Shown: one piece after another, positions 33,355-42,039 of the stretch
Layout of the letters: each line of letters begins with the position of its first letter
Numbering within the stretch: position 1 is the stretch's first letter
Assembly (NCBI GenBank): GCA_963779845.1
Contig: CAVZZV010000002.1
Location: 1 to 64,000, forward strand
DNA length: 64,000 nucleotides
Direction of reading: 5' to 3'
Origin: CAVZZV01 sp963779845
Lineage (GTDB): Bacteria > Bacteroidota > Bacteroidia > Bacteroidales > GCA-2748055
Position numbers and translations under genes: made by a program
Notes under the pieces: model-generated
Told to the model about the DNA's origin: nothing
The model's database searches: none
What the model saw: the letters and a program-made list of their open reading frames with translations, nothing else

Positions 33355-34854
33355 ATGGAAAAAACAATGATCATCGTCGGTGCCGGGATCTCCGGGCTGT
33401 CGGCCGCCTTCTATGCCCAGTTGAACGGGTATCACACCAGAATCTTCGAAATGCATAATGTCCCGGGAGGATTGTGCGCGGCCTGGAAAAAGAAGGGCTA
33501 TACCTTCGACATCAGCATGCATATGGTAACCGGTTCCCTCTCCGGACCTTTTCATCAGATATGGGAGGAGTTGGGAGTTTCAAAAAATTTCGATTTCCAT
33601 TATCATGATGTTATTTCACTGGTCGAAGGTCTGGGTCATAGGATGTTGTTTTCCACCGATAAGGAAGAAGTGGAAAATTCGATGCTTGCCATTAGTCCCG
33701 AAGATGCTAAACTGATCCGGCAATTCATCCGGTTGATCTTTGGTCCGGATCTGACCCGGGCTGCCTCCCTGAAACCTTCTGAATTATCGGGTATAGGGGA
33801 TAAAATCAAATTAATTCCGGCCATATTCCCATTAATCCCGGTTTTTTTAAAATACAAAAAAATGACCCTGCAGGACTTCGCGGCAAAATTCAAAAGCCCC
33901 TTCCTCCGGGAGGCCGTACGGTTTTTATTGGACGCTCCCGGTTGGCCGATGCCCGGATTTCCTATGGTTGCCCTGAGCGGGTTCGTGGAAGGAAGCGTGA
34001 CCGCCGCCGGCACTCCCCTTGGCGGTTCCTTTAAGGTGATGCGGCATATTGCCGGTCAGGTTAAAAAAATGGGCGGAGAGATCAGCTATAAATCCAGGGT
34101 GAAGGAGCTGATTCTCGAGGGCGATCGTGCTGCCGGAATCCGGTTGGAAGATGGCTCGGAATATAAAGCCGATCATATTGTTTGGGCGGGGGATGGTCAC
34201 AGTCTGATTTTTGACATTCTTAAAGAGAAATACATTGACGGGAGGATAAGAAAGATGTATGATGAATGGACCCCGGTAAAACCGGTGGTGCATGTCATGA
34301 TGGGAGTGAACCGCGATTTTTCCGGAGAACCGCACCGCATGGTCATCAAACCCGGCCGATCATTCAGGATCGCGGAAAAGGATTTTGAATGGATGACCGT
34401 CATGCACCATTGCTATGATCCCTCCAGAGCAGGGGAGGGAAAATCGGTTGTTGAGGTTTGGTTCGACACCGATTATGAATATTGGGAAAGGCTGGCTTCC
34501 AACCGGGAAAAATATGAAGCTGAGAAGAAAGCCATTGCAGAGCGGGTTGTAGATGAACTGGATAAGCACTGGCCTGGCTTTGCGGAGCAGCTTGAAGTGA
34601 TTGATGTACCCACCCCGGCAACCTATGTCCGCTATACGGGGAATTGGAAAGGATCCCCCGACGGTTGGTATATTAATCCTTCCAACATGACTTCGGCCTC
34701 TCCCTTACGGAGTCTTCCCGGTCTGGAGGGATTATCGATGGTGGGCCAATGGACGGTACCTTTTTCAGGAACGATAATGGCGGCTGGTTCGGGTCGCCAG
34801 CTTATTGAGTTAATGGTTCATAGGGAGGGGAGGGAATTCAGAACCGCTCTATAA
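33355..34854 (+). CDS. Phytoene desaturase-family FAD-dependent oxidoreductase
   Basis: A 499-residue flavoprotein. The dinucleotide-binding motif is VGAGISGLSAAFYAQLNGY at the N-terminus, followed by the NVPGGLCAAWKKKGYTFD stretch typical of CrtI/CrtD and related carotenoid desaturases and isomerases. The C-terminus has SMVGQWTVPFSGTIMAAGSG, which matches the FAD-binding end motif. Single genes of this type in Bacteroidota often have no carotenoid partners; no phytoene synthase lies nearby here. Function is therefore left at family level. Confidence 0.85.
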   Translation: MEKTMIIVGAGISGLSAAFYAQLNGYHTRIFEMHNVPGGLCAAWKKKGYTFDISMHMVTGSLSGPFHQIWEELGVSKNFDFHYHDVISLVEGLGHRMLFSTDKEEVENSMLAISPEDAKLIRQFIRLIFGPDLTRAASLKPSELSGIGDKIKLIPAIFPLIPVFLKYKKMTLQDFAAKFKSPFLREAVRFLLDAPGWPMPGFPMVALSGFVEGSVTAAGTPLGGSFKVMRHIAGQVKKMGGEISYKSRVKELILEGDRAAGIRLEDGSEYKADHIVWAGDGHSLIFDILKEKYIDGRIRKMYDEWTPVKPVVHVMMGVNRDFSGEPHRMVIKPGRSFRIAEKDFEWMTVMHHCYDPSRAGEGKSVVEVWFDTDYEYWERLASNREKYEAEKKAIAERVVDELDKHWPGFAEQLEVIDVPTPATYVRYTGNWKGSPDGWYINPSNMTSASPLRSLPGLEGLSMVGQWTVPFSGTIMAAGSGRQLIELMVHREGREFRTAL

Positions 34855-35093
34855 TTTATTAGCCTCTTCATTATTTATGAATTCCTCCTTTACTGAATCC
34901 CATTCAAGCCCTTGCCGGGTTGCCAGGGAAATATTTGCCGGATGAGCAAAACTTGTGGACCGGTATCCCTCTTCGAGCGTGCACAGGGGCGATCTGCGTG
35001 ATTTTACACAATCGAGGAAATCCCGGATCATATTAGCCGTACTGCTTGCGTTTCTAGCATCGGCAAATTTGCCGGGGGGTTGGGTAAAGGATG
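34849..35093 (-). pseudogene. C-terminal remnant of a Gfo/Idh/MocA oxidoreductase
   Basis: After a stop at about 35094 the minus-strand frame reads FADARNASSTANMIRDFLDC, then VKSRRSPLCTLEEGYRSTSF, and ends KEEFINNEEANKL. This is the usual C-terminus of secreted Gfo/Idh/MocA-family dehydrogenases, in which the FLDCVKSR and EEAN(K/R)L blocks are well conserved. The preceding 350 residues are absent: the symporter gene starts 10 bp away. It is a genuine deletion remnant. A complete relative is at 59894-61271. Confidence 0.75.
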
Positions 35094-35103
35094 ACTAAGC
35101 CAT

Positions 35104-36504
35104 TCATTTCCATGGCTTGCCGATAATAAGATAAGTAATAAGGGATACTCCGATCCCGTAAATATTTACATCCAGGCCCAGGGGGAGCGGTGTATTGAGG
35201 ATGATCAGGATGATCGTGGTTGATCCCCCTGAAATCATGGAAGCCAGGGCGGCCTTTCCATTGGGATTCCTTGTAAACAATCCGGCAAGAACCGGGACGA
35301 TAAGACCAGAGACCATGAACGCATAGGAGAGCAGCATGAGCTTGAGGACATTCTCCATTTTCAGGGCCAGTAGCAGAGCTAAAATGCCCAGTCCAAGGGT
35401 GAGCAGTTGGGAATAAAGCAGGCTTCTTTTTTTCTCATGTTTGCCAAAGATATCGGTAAGGATGTTTGCTGAGGAGGCCATCAGGCAGGAATCGGCAGTG
35501 GACATGATGGCAGAGAAATAGGAAGCAAAAACCACACCCAGAAATCCTACCGGGAGTATGGTTTTTAGGAGAATGGGCAGTCCCAATTCAGGGTCTATCG
35601 TGGCTGCCGAGTACTCTTGAATGGTACCCTCCTCCATGGCCACCCTGGACAAGAGCCCAAGGACAACGCCAATAAAGGCCATCACCGGATATTCAAGCAA
35701 TCCGGCGATATACCAGCCCCGCTTGGCGGTCTTTTCATCGCGGGCAGCGTAGATTCTCTGGTAGAGGGTCATCCCCACGAACCAAATAGGGATGATGGTG
35801 AAGGCCCAGTTTACCAATTGCTGCCAGGATACATTGGTAAGGGAAAAGTACTCCGCCCCAAGGTGTTCCCTGGCTGCCCCCCAGCCGCCTATATTATGAA
35901 GGGTAAAAGGCAATGCAACGAATATGAGGCCCGAAAGCAGGATGATCCATTGGATGGTATCGGTGTAAATGACCGCCTTCAGTCCTCCAAGCGCGGTATA
36001 AAGCACTGCGATCACTCCCATTATAAGCAAGGCATGATTAAATGCCAATCCATCGAAGGTGGCGGAAGCCAGTTTAGCACCGGCAAGAATCTGGGAACTT
36101 GTAAAACCGAGGTAACTGACTGCCGATATGATTCCGGCCACCATGGCCACCCGGGGATTAAAAACAGAAGCCAGGAATTGCGGGAAGGTAAGGAACCCTT
36201 TGTTACGGGCAATGCTGAAAACCCGGGGAATCAGGAAAACCGCGGCCAGCCATGCCCCAACCAGTCCGGTGAAAAGAAGCCAGCTTCCGGATAAACCCAT
36301 AACGAAACCGAGTCCGCCCAGACCAATGGAAAATCCGCCGCCCACATCGGTGGCAACCACGGATAATCCGATGTGCAGGCTGGACATCTGACGTCCCCCC
36401 ACAAAATAATCGTCGGTGGTCTTATTTTTCTTCAGGAAATAGATGCCTACCCCAAGCATGGCCAGGAGGTACACAACGAATATAAGAATGTCAATTATGT
36501 GCAT
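35104..36504 (-). CDS. Sodium:solute symporter (SSS family)
   Basis: A 466-residue inner-membrane transporter with about 13 hydrophobic segments. It starts MHIIDILIFVVYLLAMLGVG. Family features are YFVGGRQMSSLHIGLSVVAT with the following GGG...GLGG, and the SAIMSTADSCLMASSANI segment, the SSS sodium-site region. The start at 36504 is preferred over the ATG five codons upstream because homologues begin at the first membrane helix. The solute is unknown. It marks the right end of the core-like, more GC-rich half. Confidence 0.88.
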   Translation of the reverse strand: MHIIDILIFVVYLLAMLGVGIYFLKKNKTTDDYFVGGRQMSSLHIGLSVVATDVGGGFSIGLGGLGFVMGLSGSWLLFTGLVGAWLAAVFLIPRVFSIARNKGFLTFPQFLASVFNPRVAMVAGIISAVSYLGFTSSQILAGAKLASATFDGLAFNHALLIMGVIAVLYTALGGLKAVIYTDTIQWIILLSGLIFVALPFTLHNIGGWGAAREHLGAEYFSLTNVSWQQLVNWAFTIIPIWFVGMTLYQRIYAARDEKTAKRGWYIAGLLEYPVMAFIGVVLGLLSRVAMEEGTIQEYSAATIDPELGLPILLKTILPVGFLGVVFASYFSAIMSTADSCLMASSANILTDIFGKHEKKRSLLYSQLLTLGLGILALLLALKMENVLKLMLLSYAFMVSGLIVPVLAGLFTRNPNGKAALASMISGGSTTIILIILNTPLPLGLDVNIYGIGVSLITYLIIGKPWK

Positions 36505-36724
36505 GTATTTGATCCTCAAATTTAGGGTATGGTAGAAAGGGGATGGGTTATGTTCAGCTTGGGTGGAAGAAGCGGATATAGGTTTTGCTGCTCCGATAGG
36601 GCAGAAAATCCAGCCAGACGTGGTTGTTTTCCCTGTTTTGATGGGAACAAATTTATAAAAAAAGGGAAAAGTGGCAAATAAATTCCTTGAAGGAATTCGA
36701 GATTTTGTAAGCTCTTTTAAGGGA

Positions 36725-37291
36725 TTAATTAAAAATCCTCGTCCCGAAAATGAACTTTTCTTCCCACCAGGGATCGTTCATGGGAGTGACGGTGACTCCC
36801 CTGGAAGAAGAGGTATGAATAAAACTGTTATGACCGATATAAATCCCTGAATGGGTAATAAAACTATTTGTCTTGTATGACCTGATAAAAAAGACCAGAT
36901 CCCCTTTTCTAAGGTCCTCCATTTTGGCTATTATGGTTCCATACCGGGCCTGTTCTTCCGAACTATGGGGTAATTGAATATTGTGAGCGGCAAAAACGGT
37001 GAACAACAATCCGGAGCAGTCCATGCATTTCATCGTTGTTCCACCCATACAATGGGGTACTCCAAGGTATTTTCGAGCGGTTTTAATGATCTCATCAGGG
37101 TTCGCATTGTGGGTCTCTGGCATTCTTTCAATACCTGAGGCCATGAAATCCTGAAGCCTGTTTTGTTCAGCCTGGCTTTTGATATTGGGGAACGAGTTTA
37201 ATGGATAAAGTTGTGGGGAACAGAAAGTAAGAAGCTGGCATACAGCAACTGATATGATAAATCTTTTATTGGCTTTAAAAAATAGCTTCAT
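36725..37291 (-). CDS. NlpC/P60-family cell-wall peptidase
   Basis: A 188-residue secreted protein with an N-terminal hydrophobic signal (FIISVAVCQLLTFCSPQLY). The NlpC/P60 domain from about residue 65 has the catalytic Cys in KCMDCSGLLFTVF, a downstream SSEEQARYGTII, and the His in SFITHSGIYIGHNSFIHTSS. It should cleave peptide bonds in peptidoglycan stems. It lies 146 bp downstream of the cupin isomerase gene on the same strand, but a metabolic link is not obvious. Confidence 0.88.
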   Translation of the reverse strand: MKLFFKANKRFIISVAVCQLLTFCSPQLYPLNSFPNIKSQAEQNRLQDFMASGIERMPETHNANPDEIIKTARKYLGVPHCMGGTTMKCMDCSGLLFTVFAAHNIQLPHSSEEQARYGTIIAKMEDLRKGDLVFFIRSYKTNSFITHSGIYIGHNSFIHTSSSRGVTVTPMNDPWWEEKFIFGTRIFN

Positions 37292-37437
37292 AATTACTAA
37301 CTCTGCTATATAACGTAGTACATACCATTAATTTCTATCTCTTAATATTTGATATGGTTTTAGGATTGTATTTCAGAACCAATAAAAATCAATGATAAAA
37401 CCTTCAGGATCAATCCAGAATAAGGGTAATTTTCAAT

Positions 37438-38217
37438 CTACGGGATAAATACTCGCCATAACTCTTCAAAAATTTGCGGCATTGGTACAAATTTAAACTT
37501 ATCCTTGTTTTCCTCAAACTGAACATAAATTGATTTTCCTGATTCGATTCCAAATTGTGTATACATTTCAGGTATTTTAACAATCAATTCGCACTCCTTG
37601 TAATTAGGATTTTTCTGCCATTCAATTTTACCGGATGGTGATATCAAGGGAAACCAGGCCAGTCCTTTATGTGCACGAACTTTATCATACTCAAAACCAT
37701 AATCGCGATCACACCATGCACCAAAAGTGAGCGGTTGCTGAGAGTCGGCGCTAATTGTAGCATGAGGCCAATTTGGCGGGACAATTACCACATCGCCAGG
37801 ATTCGCAAAAACAGCATAGCAGCGTCCCGGTTTATCTTCAGCAGTTTCCTGCATATAAATAATTGCTTTACCAGACCAAATTTCATACACTTCCGGAGTT
37901 GACCAACCTGAAAGTGGCGAAACCTTGTGGATATGCCCCTGACTGCGAACAGGTTCATTACCCAAACGCCCGGCAGCATAGGTTACCGCACCGTACAATA
38001 AGTGAAGTTCTTGCAATATTTTAAGATGTTTCAATTTACCAACATCCATTGCAATTGAATATACCGGATCGGGCCCAACACATGAGGGTTCTAGTAAGCT
38101 TTTTCGAATAGAATCAAGTGTGCGGTTTTCAACTGACGGTCCGAATACATTTGGTCCGTATTTGAATCCCATTGGATGCGTTGTTGGAATAATATCAAAG
38201 CCTGGATTAAATTTCAT
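37438..38217 (-). CDS. Cupin-type glucose-6-phosphate isomerase (first of two)
   Basis: A 259-residue cupin protein with the metal-ligand block VRSQGHIHKVSP, the Glu in TPEVYEIWSGKAIIYMQE, and the second His in VPPNWPHATIS, the pattern of cupin phosphoglucose isomerases (PF06560 type) known from archaea. It would interconvert glucose-6- and fructose-6-phosphate. It ends the minus-strand sugar operon 12 bp after the mannose-6-phosphate isomerase. A shorter homologue is at 41444-42022, so the two copies may use different substrates. Confidence 0.75.
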   Translation of the reverse strand: MKFNPGFDIIPTTHPMGFKYGPNVFGPSVENRTLDSIRKSLLEPSCVGPDPVYSIAMDVGKLKHLKILQELHLLYGAVTYAAGRLGNEPVRSQGHIHKVSPLSGWSTPEVYEIWSGKAIIYMQETAEDKPGRCYAVFANPGDVVIVPPNWPHATISADSQQPLTFGAWCDRDYGFEYDKVRAHKGLAWFPLISPSGKIEWQKNPNYKECELIVKIPEMYTQFGIESGKSIYVQFEENKDKFKFVPMPQIFEELWRVFIP

Positions 38218-38229
38218 AGTATAACTGCT

Positions 38230-40014
38230 TTAAAATCTTACATAAGCTTTCAATGTGCTACATAATTGGCCTTCCCCAGATCTATATGGACGAATCGTAT
38301 ATTCACCGACTTTGGCAGGAACAATAAATACTTCGGCATAATTAACCGCAAAAGGTTCGAAAGAATCTGTTGGACTTTCAACAATGACCTCACTACCCTC
38401 CACAAGACAAATAACATGAACTCCACCATTAGTGTTGTGTTCGGTTTTCTTCGAAAACCAATGGCGGCGGGTTTCAATAAATTCTCGTTCGTGCAAACCA
38501 GTACGTTCTTCTATCCAGCCATCACCTTCAGCAACTACTTTCACACTGTTCACCAGATTTTGTCGGGTCCATTCTGTTGTGCGATCCCATTGAATCACTT
38601 TTTTTCCGTGTTCAATATTGATTGGACGTGGCAGCCCATCAAGCCCAAGTCGACCCCAATCCCAAAGCTTAAAAGTAAAAATGTAAGGGGTAGCGCTGAT
38701 TTCAAGAACCATGTTGTTTTTGCCTGAACAATGAACTGTTCCTGCTGGAATCAATATATGATCGTGTTTTTTCAGCGGCCAGGTCTGGACATGCTTTTCA
38801 GCAGGAAAAGGCCGAAGTCCTTTCTGAGCTTCTTCCAAATCTGCAATCATTTCCAAAGGCTTAACCCCTTCTCGAAGACCCAGAAATACAATTGCATCCT
38901 TTTCTGTATCCATTATATAATAACTTTCGTCTTGGGTATAATTCATACCAAATTTTTGCTGGATGTATTCTGTCAGTGGATGAACCTGCAGGCTCAGACT
39001 ACCACCGTCCATTGTATCCAGGAAGTCGAAACGGATTGGAAATTCATCGCCAAAACGTCCGTGCACCGGATCGCCCAATAGCTCACGCGGTTGCCTATAG
39101 ACCAGATTTATTGATGGGATTTCAATTACATCGTCATGAAATTTCAGCAGAAGACTGTTTTCTTCAGGAACACAGTTAAAACACCATGCATAATTTGAAA
39201 CTGACTCATCCAGGTTGCACACTTCCTTCATCCATTGCCCGCCCCAGGGCCCTGAATCGAAAAACGGGACCACACTAAAAGGCTTTTGAACTGCCTGTTT
39301 CAGACCTTCCATAACTGCATTACCTTCTATAAGTTTAGGTTCATCGGCTTTATTGGAATCAAGAAGAAAATCCCAGCGATCGAACAAGGTTTTTTTCAAC
39401 CGGTCGCACACCCGCCAATCCACAAAGAATCCCTGCTTGTATAGAAGCATCCAGTCGATGGTATTTCTGTTATTAACTCCAAGGTTGTCAACAAGATTCT
39501 TACGCATTCGCAACTGAATCTCCCAACGTGCCATATCGGCATATATGAGTAGATCAGGTTCCGGGCAAAGCAAAGCAGCTCCAGTTCCGTAGACTATAAT
39601 TACCCCTTCTTCTGCCAAACTAATTTCAGCCTGAATTCCTTCCACTTTCTCCGGATCAAAAAATTCATCCATTGTAAGTCGTGTCAGAAAGCCAAAAATA
39701 CGATCGTTGGTTACATCAGGAAAAATCATGTTTTTGATTTTATCCTCCGAAAACATGTATCTTTCAGCATGAATAAAACGAGTGTATTTCAATCCTTGCG
39801 ACAAATTCGAAATCAGTTCTTCATGCAAGACACCCTGATATGTTTCAATAACCACTAATTTTTTCTTTCCTTCAAGAGCCGAAATTTCCACATTCAGCCG
39901 GCTACAAATATTAGTCCATCCCTTTTCAACCTTGAAGGCTGTATTTTTAACTTCAACGACCGGTAGATTGCGAAATTTTGATTTTCCCTTCAGGTACCTT
40001 TTTCTCATCTTCAA
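38230..40014 (-). CDS. Class I mannose-6-phosphate isomerase with N-terminal extra domain
   Basis: A 594-residue protein. The C-terminal half is a class I phosphomannose isomerase with zinc-site blocks SLQVHPLTEYIQ, QDESYYIMDTEKDA and ILIPAGTVHCSG. It converts mannose-6-phosphate to fructose-6-phosphate. The first 270 residues, with VVIETYQGVLHEELI and VIIVYGTGAALLCPEPD, look like a degraded nucleoside- or adenylate-kinase-like domain; fusions of this length exist in Bacteroidota. The gene lies between the ROK kinase and cupin isomerase genes and points to mannose as an end product of the locus. The frame is intact. Confidence 0.85.
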   Translation of the reverse strand: MKMRKRYLKGKSKFRNLPVVEVKNTAFKVEKGWTNICSRLNVEISALEGKKKLVVIETYQGVLHEELISNLSQGLKYTRFIHAERYMFSEDKIKNMIFPDVTNDRIFGFLTRLTMDEFFDPEKVEGIQAEISLAEEGVIIVYGTGAALLCPEPDLLIYADMARWEIQLRMRKNLVDNLGVNNRNTIDWMLLYKQGFFVDWRVCDRLKKTLFDRWDFLLDSNKADEPKLIEGNAVMEGLKQAVQKPFSVVPFFDSGPWGGQWMKEVCNLDESVSNYAWCFNCVPEENSLLLKFHDDVIEIPSINLVYRQPRELLGDPVHGRFGDEFPIRFDFLDTMDGGSLSLQVHPLTEYIQQKFGMNYTQDESYYIMDTEKDAIVFLGLREGVKPLEMIADLEEAQKGLRPFPAEKHVQTWPLKKHDHILIPAGTVHCSGKNNMVLEISATPYIFTFKLWDWGRLGLDGLPRPINIEHGKKVIQWDRTTEWTRQNLVNSVKVVAEGDGWIEERTGLHEREFIETRRHWFSKKTEHNTNGGVHVICLVEGSEVIVESPTDSFEPFAVNYAEVFIVPAKVGEYTIRPYRSGEGQLCSTLKAYVRF

Positions 40015-40205
40015 ACAATTAATTCATGAATACTTTTGATGACCTCACCTTTATAATAAATTTCAACTTCGTGGCAGCTGTTACTTTTTTTACCGGGGAT
40101 TGTCACCTGAAATCCAACAGTTTCATTCCCAGGCCCTACCTGCCTGCAGGCAAAAAGACAGAAAAAAATGTGATAAAAACGAGAACTTTGCTCATTATTA
40201 AAAAT

Positions 40206-41158
40206 TTAGATTTCCATATTTGACCGTACAAGATAATCTGCACCGTATAAAGCAGATGAATCAGGGTATTGTGCTTTTACTAATTTTACTTTCCCCCATG
40301 GAGTCCAGGCCCGTTGGTCTGTTAATTCCTGAAGGATTGGCAGAAAAGCCGTCGAGCTTTTCATTATTCCTCCACTTAAAATGACCATTTCAGGATCGAA
40401 AGCATGAATCATGTTAATGATTCCTGCAGCCCATGCAGAAATGCAATGATTGAGCACATCTTTGGCTACCTGATCATTATTCTCAGCATGATGAAAAACT
40501 GCTTTGAAATCCAGAACTCTTTCATTTTTGAGCGAGCTTTTTGGATATTCAGGATGCTCTTTTAGTAAGGATGGTAATCGCCAGGAGGCTGCCTCTGCCT
40601 CCACACAGCCTATATTTCCACAGGTGCAGGGCGTCCCTCTATGGTTTACCACAAAGTGCCCTCCAAGATTACCAGCCTGGAAATGTTTTCCGTTCAGCAA
40701 CTGACCCTCCATTAAAACCGCTGTTCCGATTCCGGTACCCAGGGTAACAGAAACCAGGTCAGAGCAATTTTTTCCTGCCCCATACTGCCATTCGCCCAAA
40801 AGTGCCATTCGTGCATCATTCATCGCAAAAAGAGGCCAGTTCCATGTATTTAGAGCCCAGCCAACCAGATCCGTTTCCGGCCCATCGTCGAATTTCTCGT
40901 TGGTTGAAAGAATCCTGTTTGCCGATGAATCAACTATTCCGGCAAAAGAAAAACCAATTCCTAAAATATCGGTGCTTAGAAGTTTATGGGAAAGAAGTAA
41001 TCGATCAATAACTGTTTTCATATCAGGAAGTAGAGCCTTCAGTCCCGTGCTGATTGCGCTTTAAATTCCCTTCGTTGAATTAAAAATCCTTCCCGCATCA
41101 AACCAATCTTGATAATTGTCCCTCCCAAATCGATTGCTATGGTATACCTTGTATCCAA
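40206..41158 (-). CDS. ROK-family sugar kinase (frameshift near the N-terminus)
   Basis: Most of the protein is read from 41021 down to 40206. It includes VTLGTGIGTAVLMEGQLLNG, the ROK zinc motif CTCGNIGCVEAEAA and the late PEMVILSGGIM. The phosphate-binding N-terminus DLGGTIIKIGLM is in another frame at about 41070-41158. One missing base near 41056-41062 separates them; correction gives AISTGLKALLPDMKT across the joint. The family phosphorylates glucose, fructose or mannose. Beside a mannose-6-phosphate isomerase, a mannokinase or fructokinase role fits. The start is unresolved: the TTG at 41158 overlaps a TAATTTTG element. Confidence 0.82.
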
Positions 41159-41213
41159 AATTATAAATTCAAGTTCTGGTATTTGGTGATTTTATCCAGA
41201 TATATTAAAAACA

Positions 41214-41441
41214 TTATCCTTTTCCGGCAAACTCCTTTTCCGGTCCTTCCAGTGTTTTTCCTTTGGTTTCAGGAACGAACTTAAGGACAAATGCCAGGTT
41301 AGCCAGACAAATCAATGCAAATATCAGGAAAGTGATTCCTCCGCTCAATTTTTCAAGCATGATTGGAAAAACTATGGTCACTACCGTACAAGCCATCCAA
41401 AGTGAAATAATAGCTACCGACATTCCTTTACCTTTCTTCGT
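41214..41441 (-). pseudogene. C-terminal remnant of a sugar-porter MFS transporter
   Basis: The frame reads NTKKGKGMSVAIISLWMACT and continues through the last two membrane helices to FVPETKGKTLEGPEKEFAG. This matches the end of sugar-porter family transporters, where PETKGKTLE is a hallmark. The remaining 380 or so residues are missing: the preceding DNA is the end of the cupin gene, starting within a few bases. This is a true deletion rather than a frameshift. The operon therefore lacks its original sugar importer. Confidence 0.8.
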
Positions 41442-41443
41442 AT

Positions 41444-42022
41444 TTATATCAACACCGGTTCCCTGTCAACTTCAACTAAACGGGCAGAAAAACCATTCAC
41501 CCTAATTTCTTCGTAATCGTGTCCGGCATCCGATGGCCAGCAAGCGCCAACAACAAGTTTTTCATCGCCGGTATTCGCCAGTCGGTGGGCAATATGGGCG
41601 CTGATATAATGTAGGCTCCCTGGGCAAATTTCCTCAGTCCAGGTATTGCGGTCGCGATCCATCAAGATCAACATCCCCTTTCCTTGCAGACCCCAGTAAA
41701 ATTCGGCACGGTCTGATATGGAATGAAAATGCCCTCTGGTCATGAAATACTCGTTGCCAACTTTTCCCGGGAAAATGGTCGAAACTCCAAAGAATAGCCC
41801 CCCGGGAGTCCCTTCTGCAACCGGCATGTACGCTTCCACTTCATACACTACCTGTTTCCCATCCATTGCCTCAAAAGCGTGGGTATCCTTGAATATTCCT
41901 TTTAACCCCGATAGTATTTTTATATTATGGATTACAGCAGGACCACTTAACTGTCCATTACTGAAAGTGGCGGCCGGATGAACGGGTACAGTTTCTTTTT
42001 TTTGTGTAGACACTTTTTTCAC
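41444..42022 (-). CDS. Cupin-type glucose-6-phosphate isomerase (second copy)
   Basis: A 192-residue cupin protein with EYFMTRGHFHSISDRAEFYW (two His and the Glu ligand) and LHYISAHIAHRLANTGDE (the third His). This matches cytosolic cupin phosphoglucose isomerases of about 190 residues. It follows the GH2 gene by 17 bp and borders the sugar-porter remnant. It differs in length and sequence from the 259-residue copy at 37438-38217. Substrate preference within hexose-6-phosphates is not predictable. Confidence 0.82.
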   Translation of the reverse strand: MKKVSTQKKETVPVHPAATFSNGQLSGPAVIHNIKILSGLKGIFKDTHAFEAMDGKQVVYEVEAYMPVAEGTPGGLFFGVSTIFPGKVGNEYFMTRGHFHSISDRAEFYWGLQGKGMLILMDRDRNTWTEEICPGSLHYISAHIAHRLANTGDEKLVVGACWPSDAGHDYEEIRVNGFSARLVEVDREPVLI

Positions 42023-42039
42023 TTTTAATTTTAAATTTG

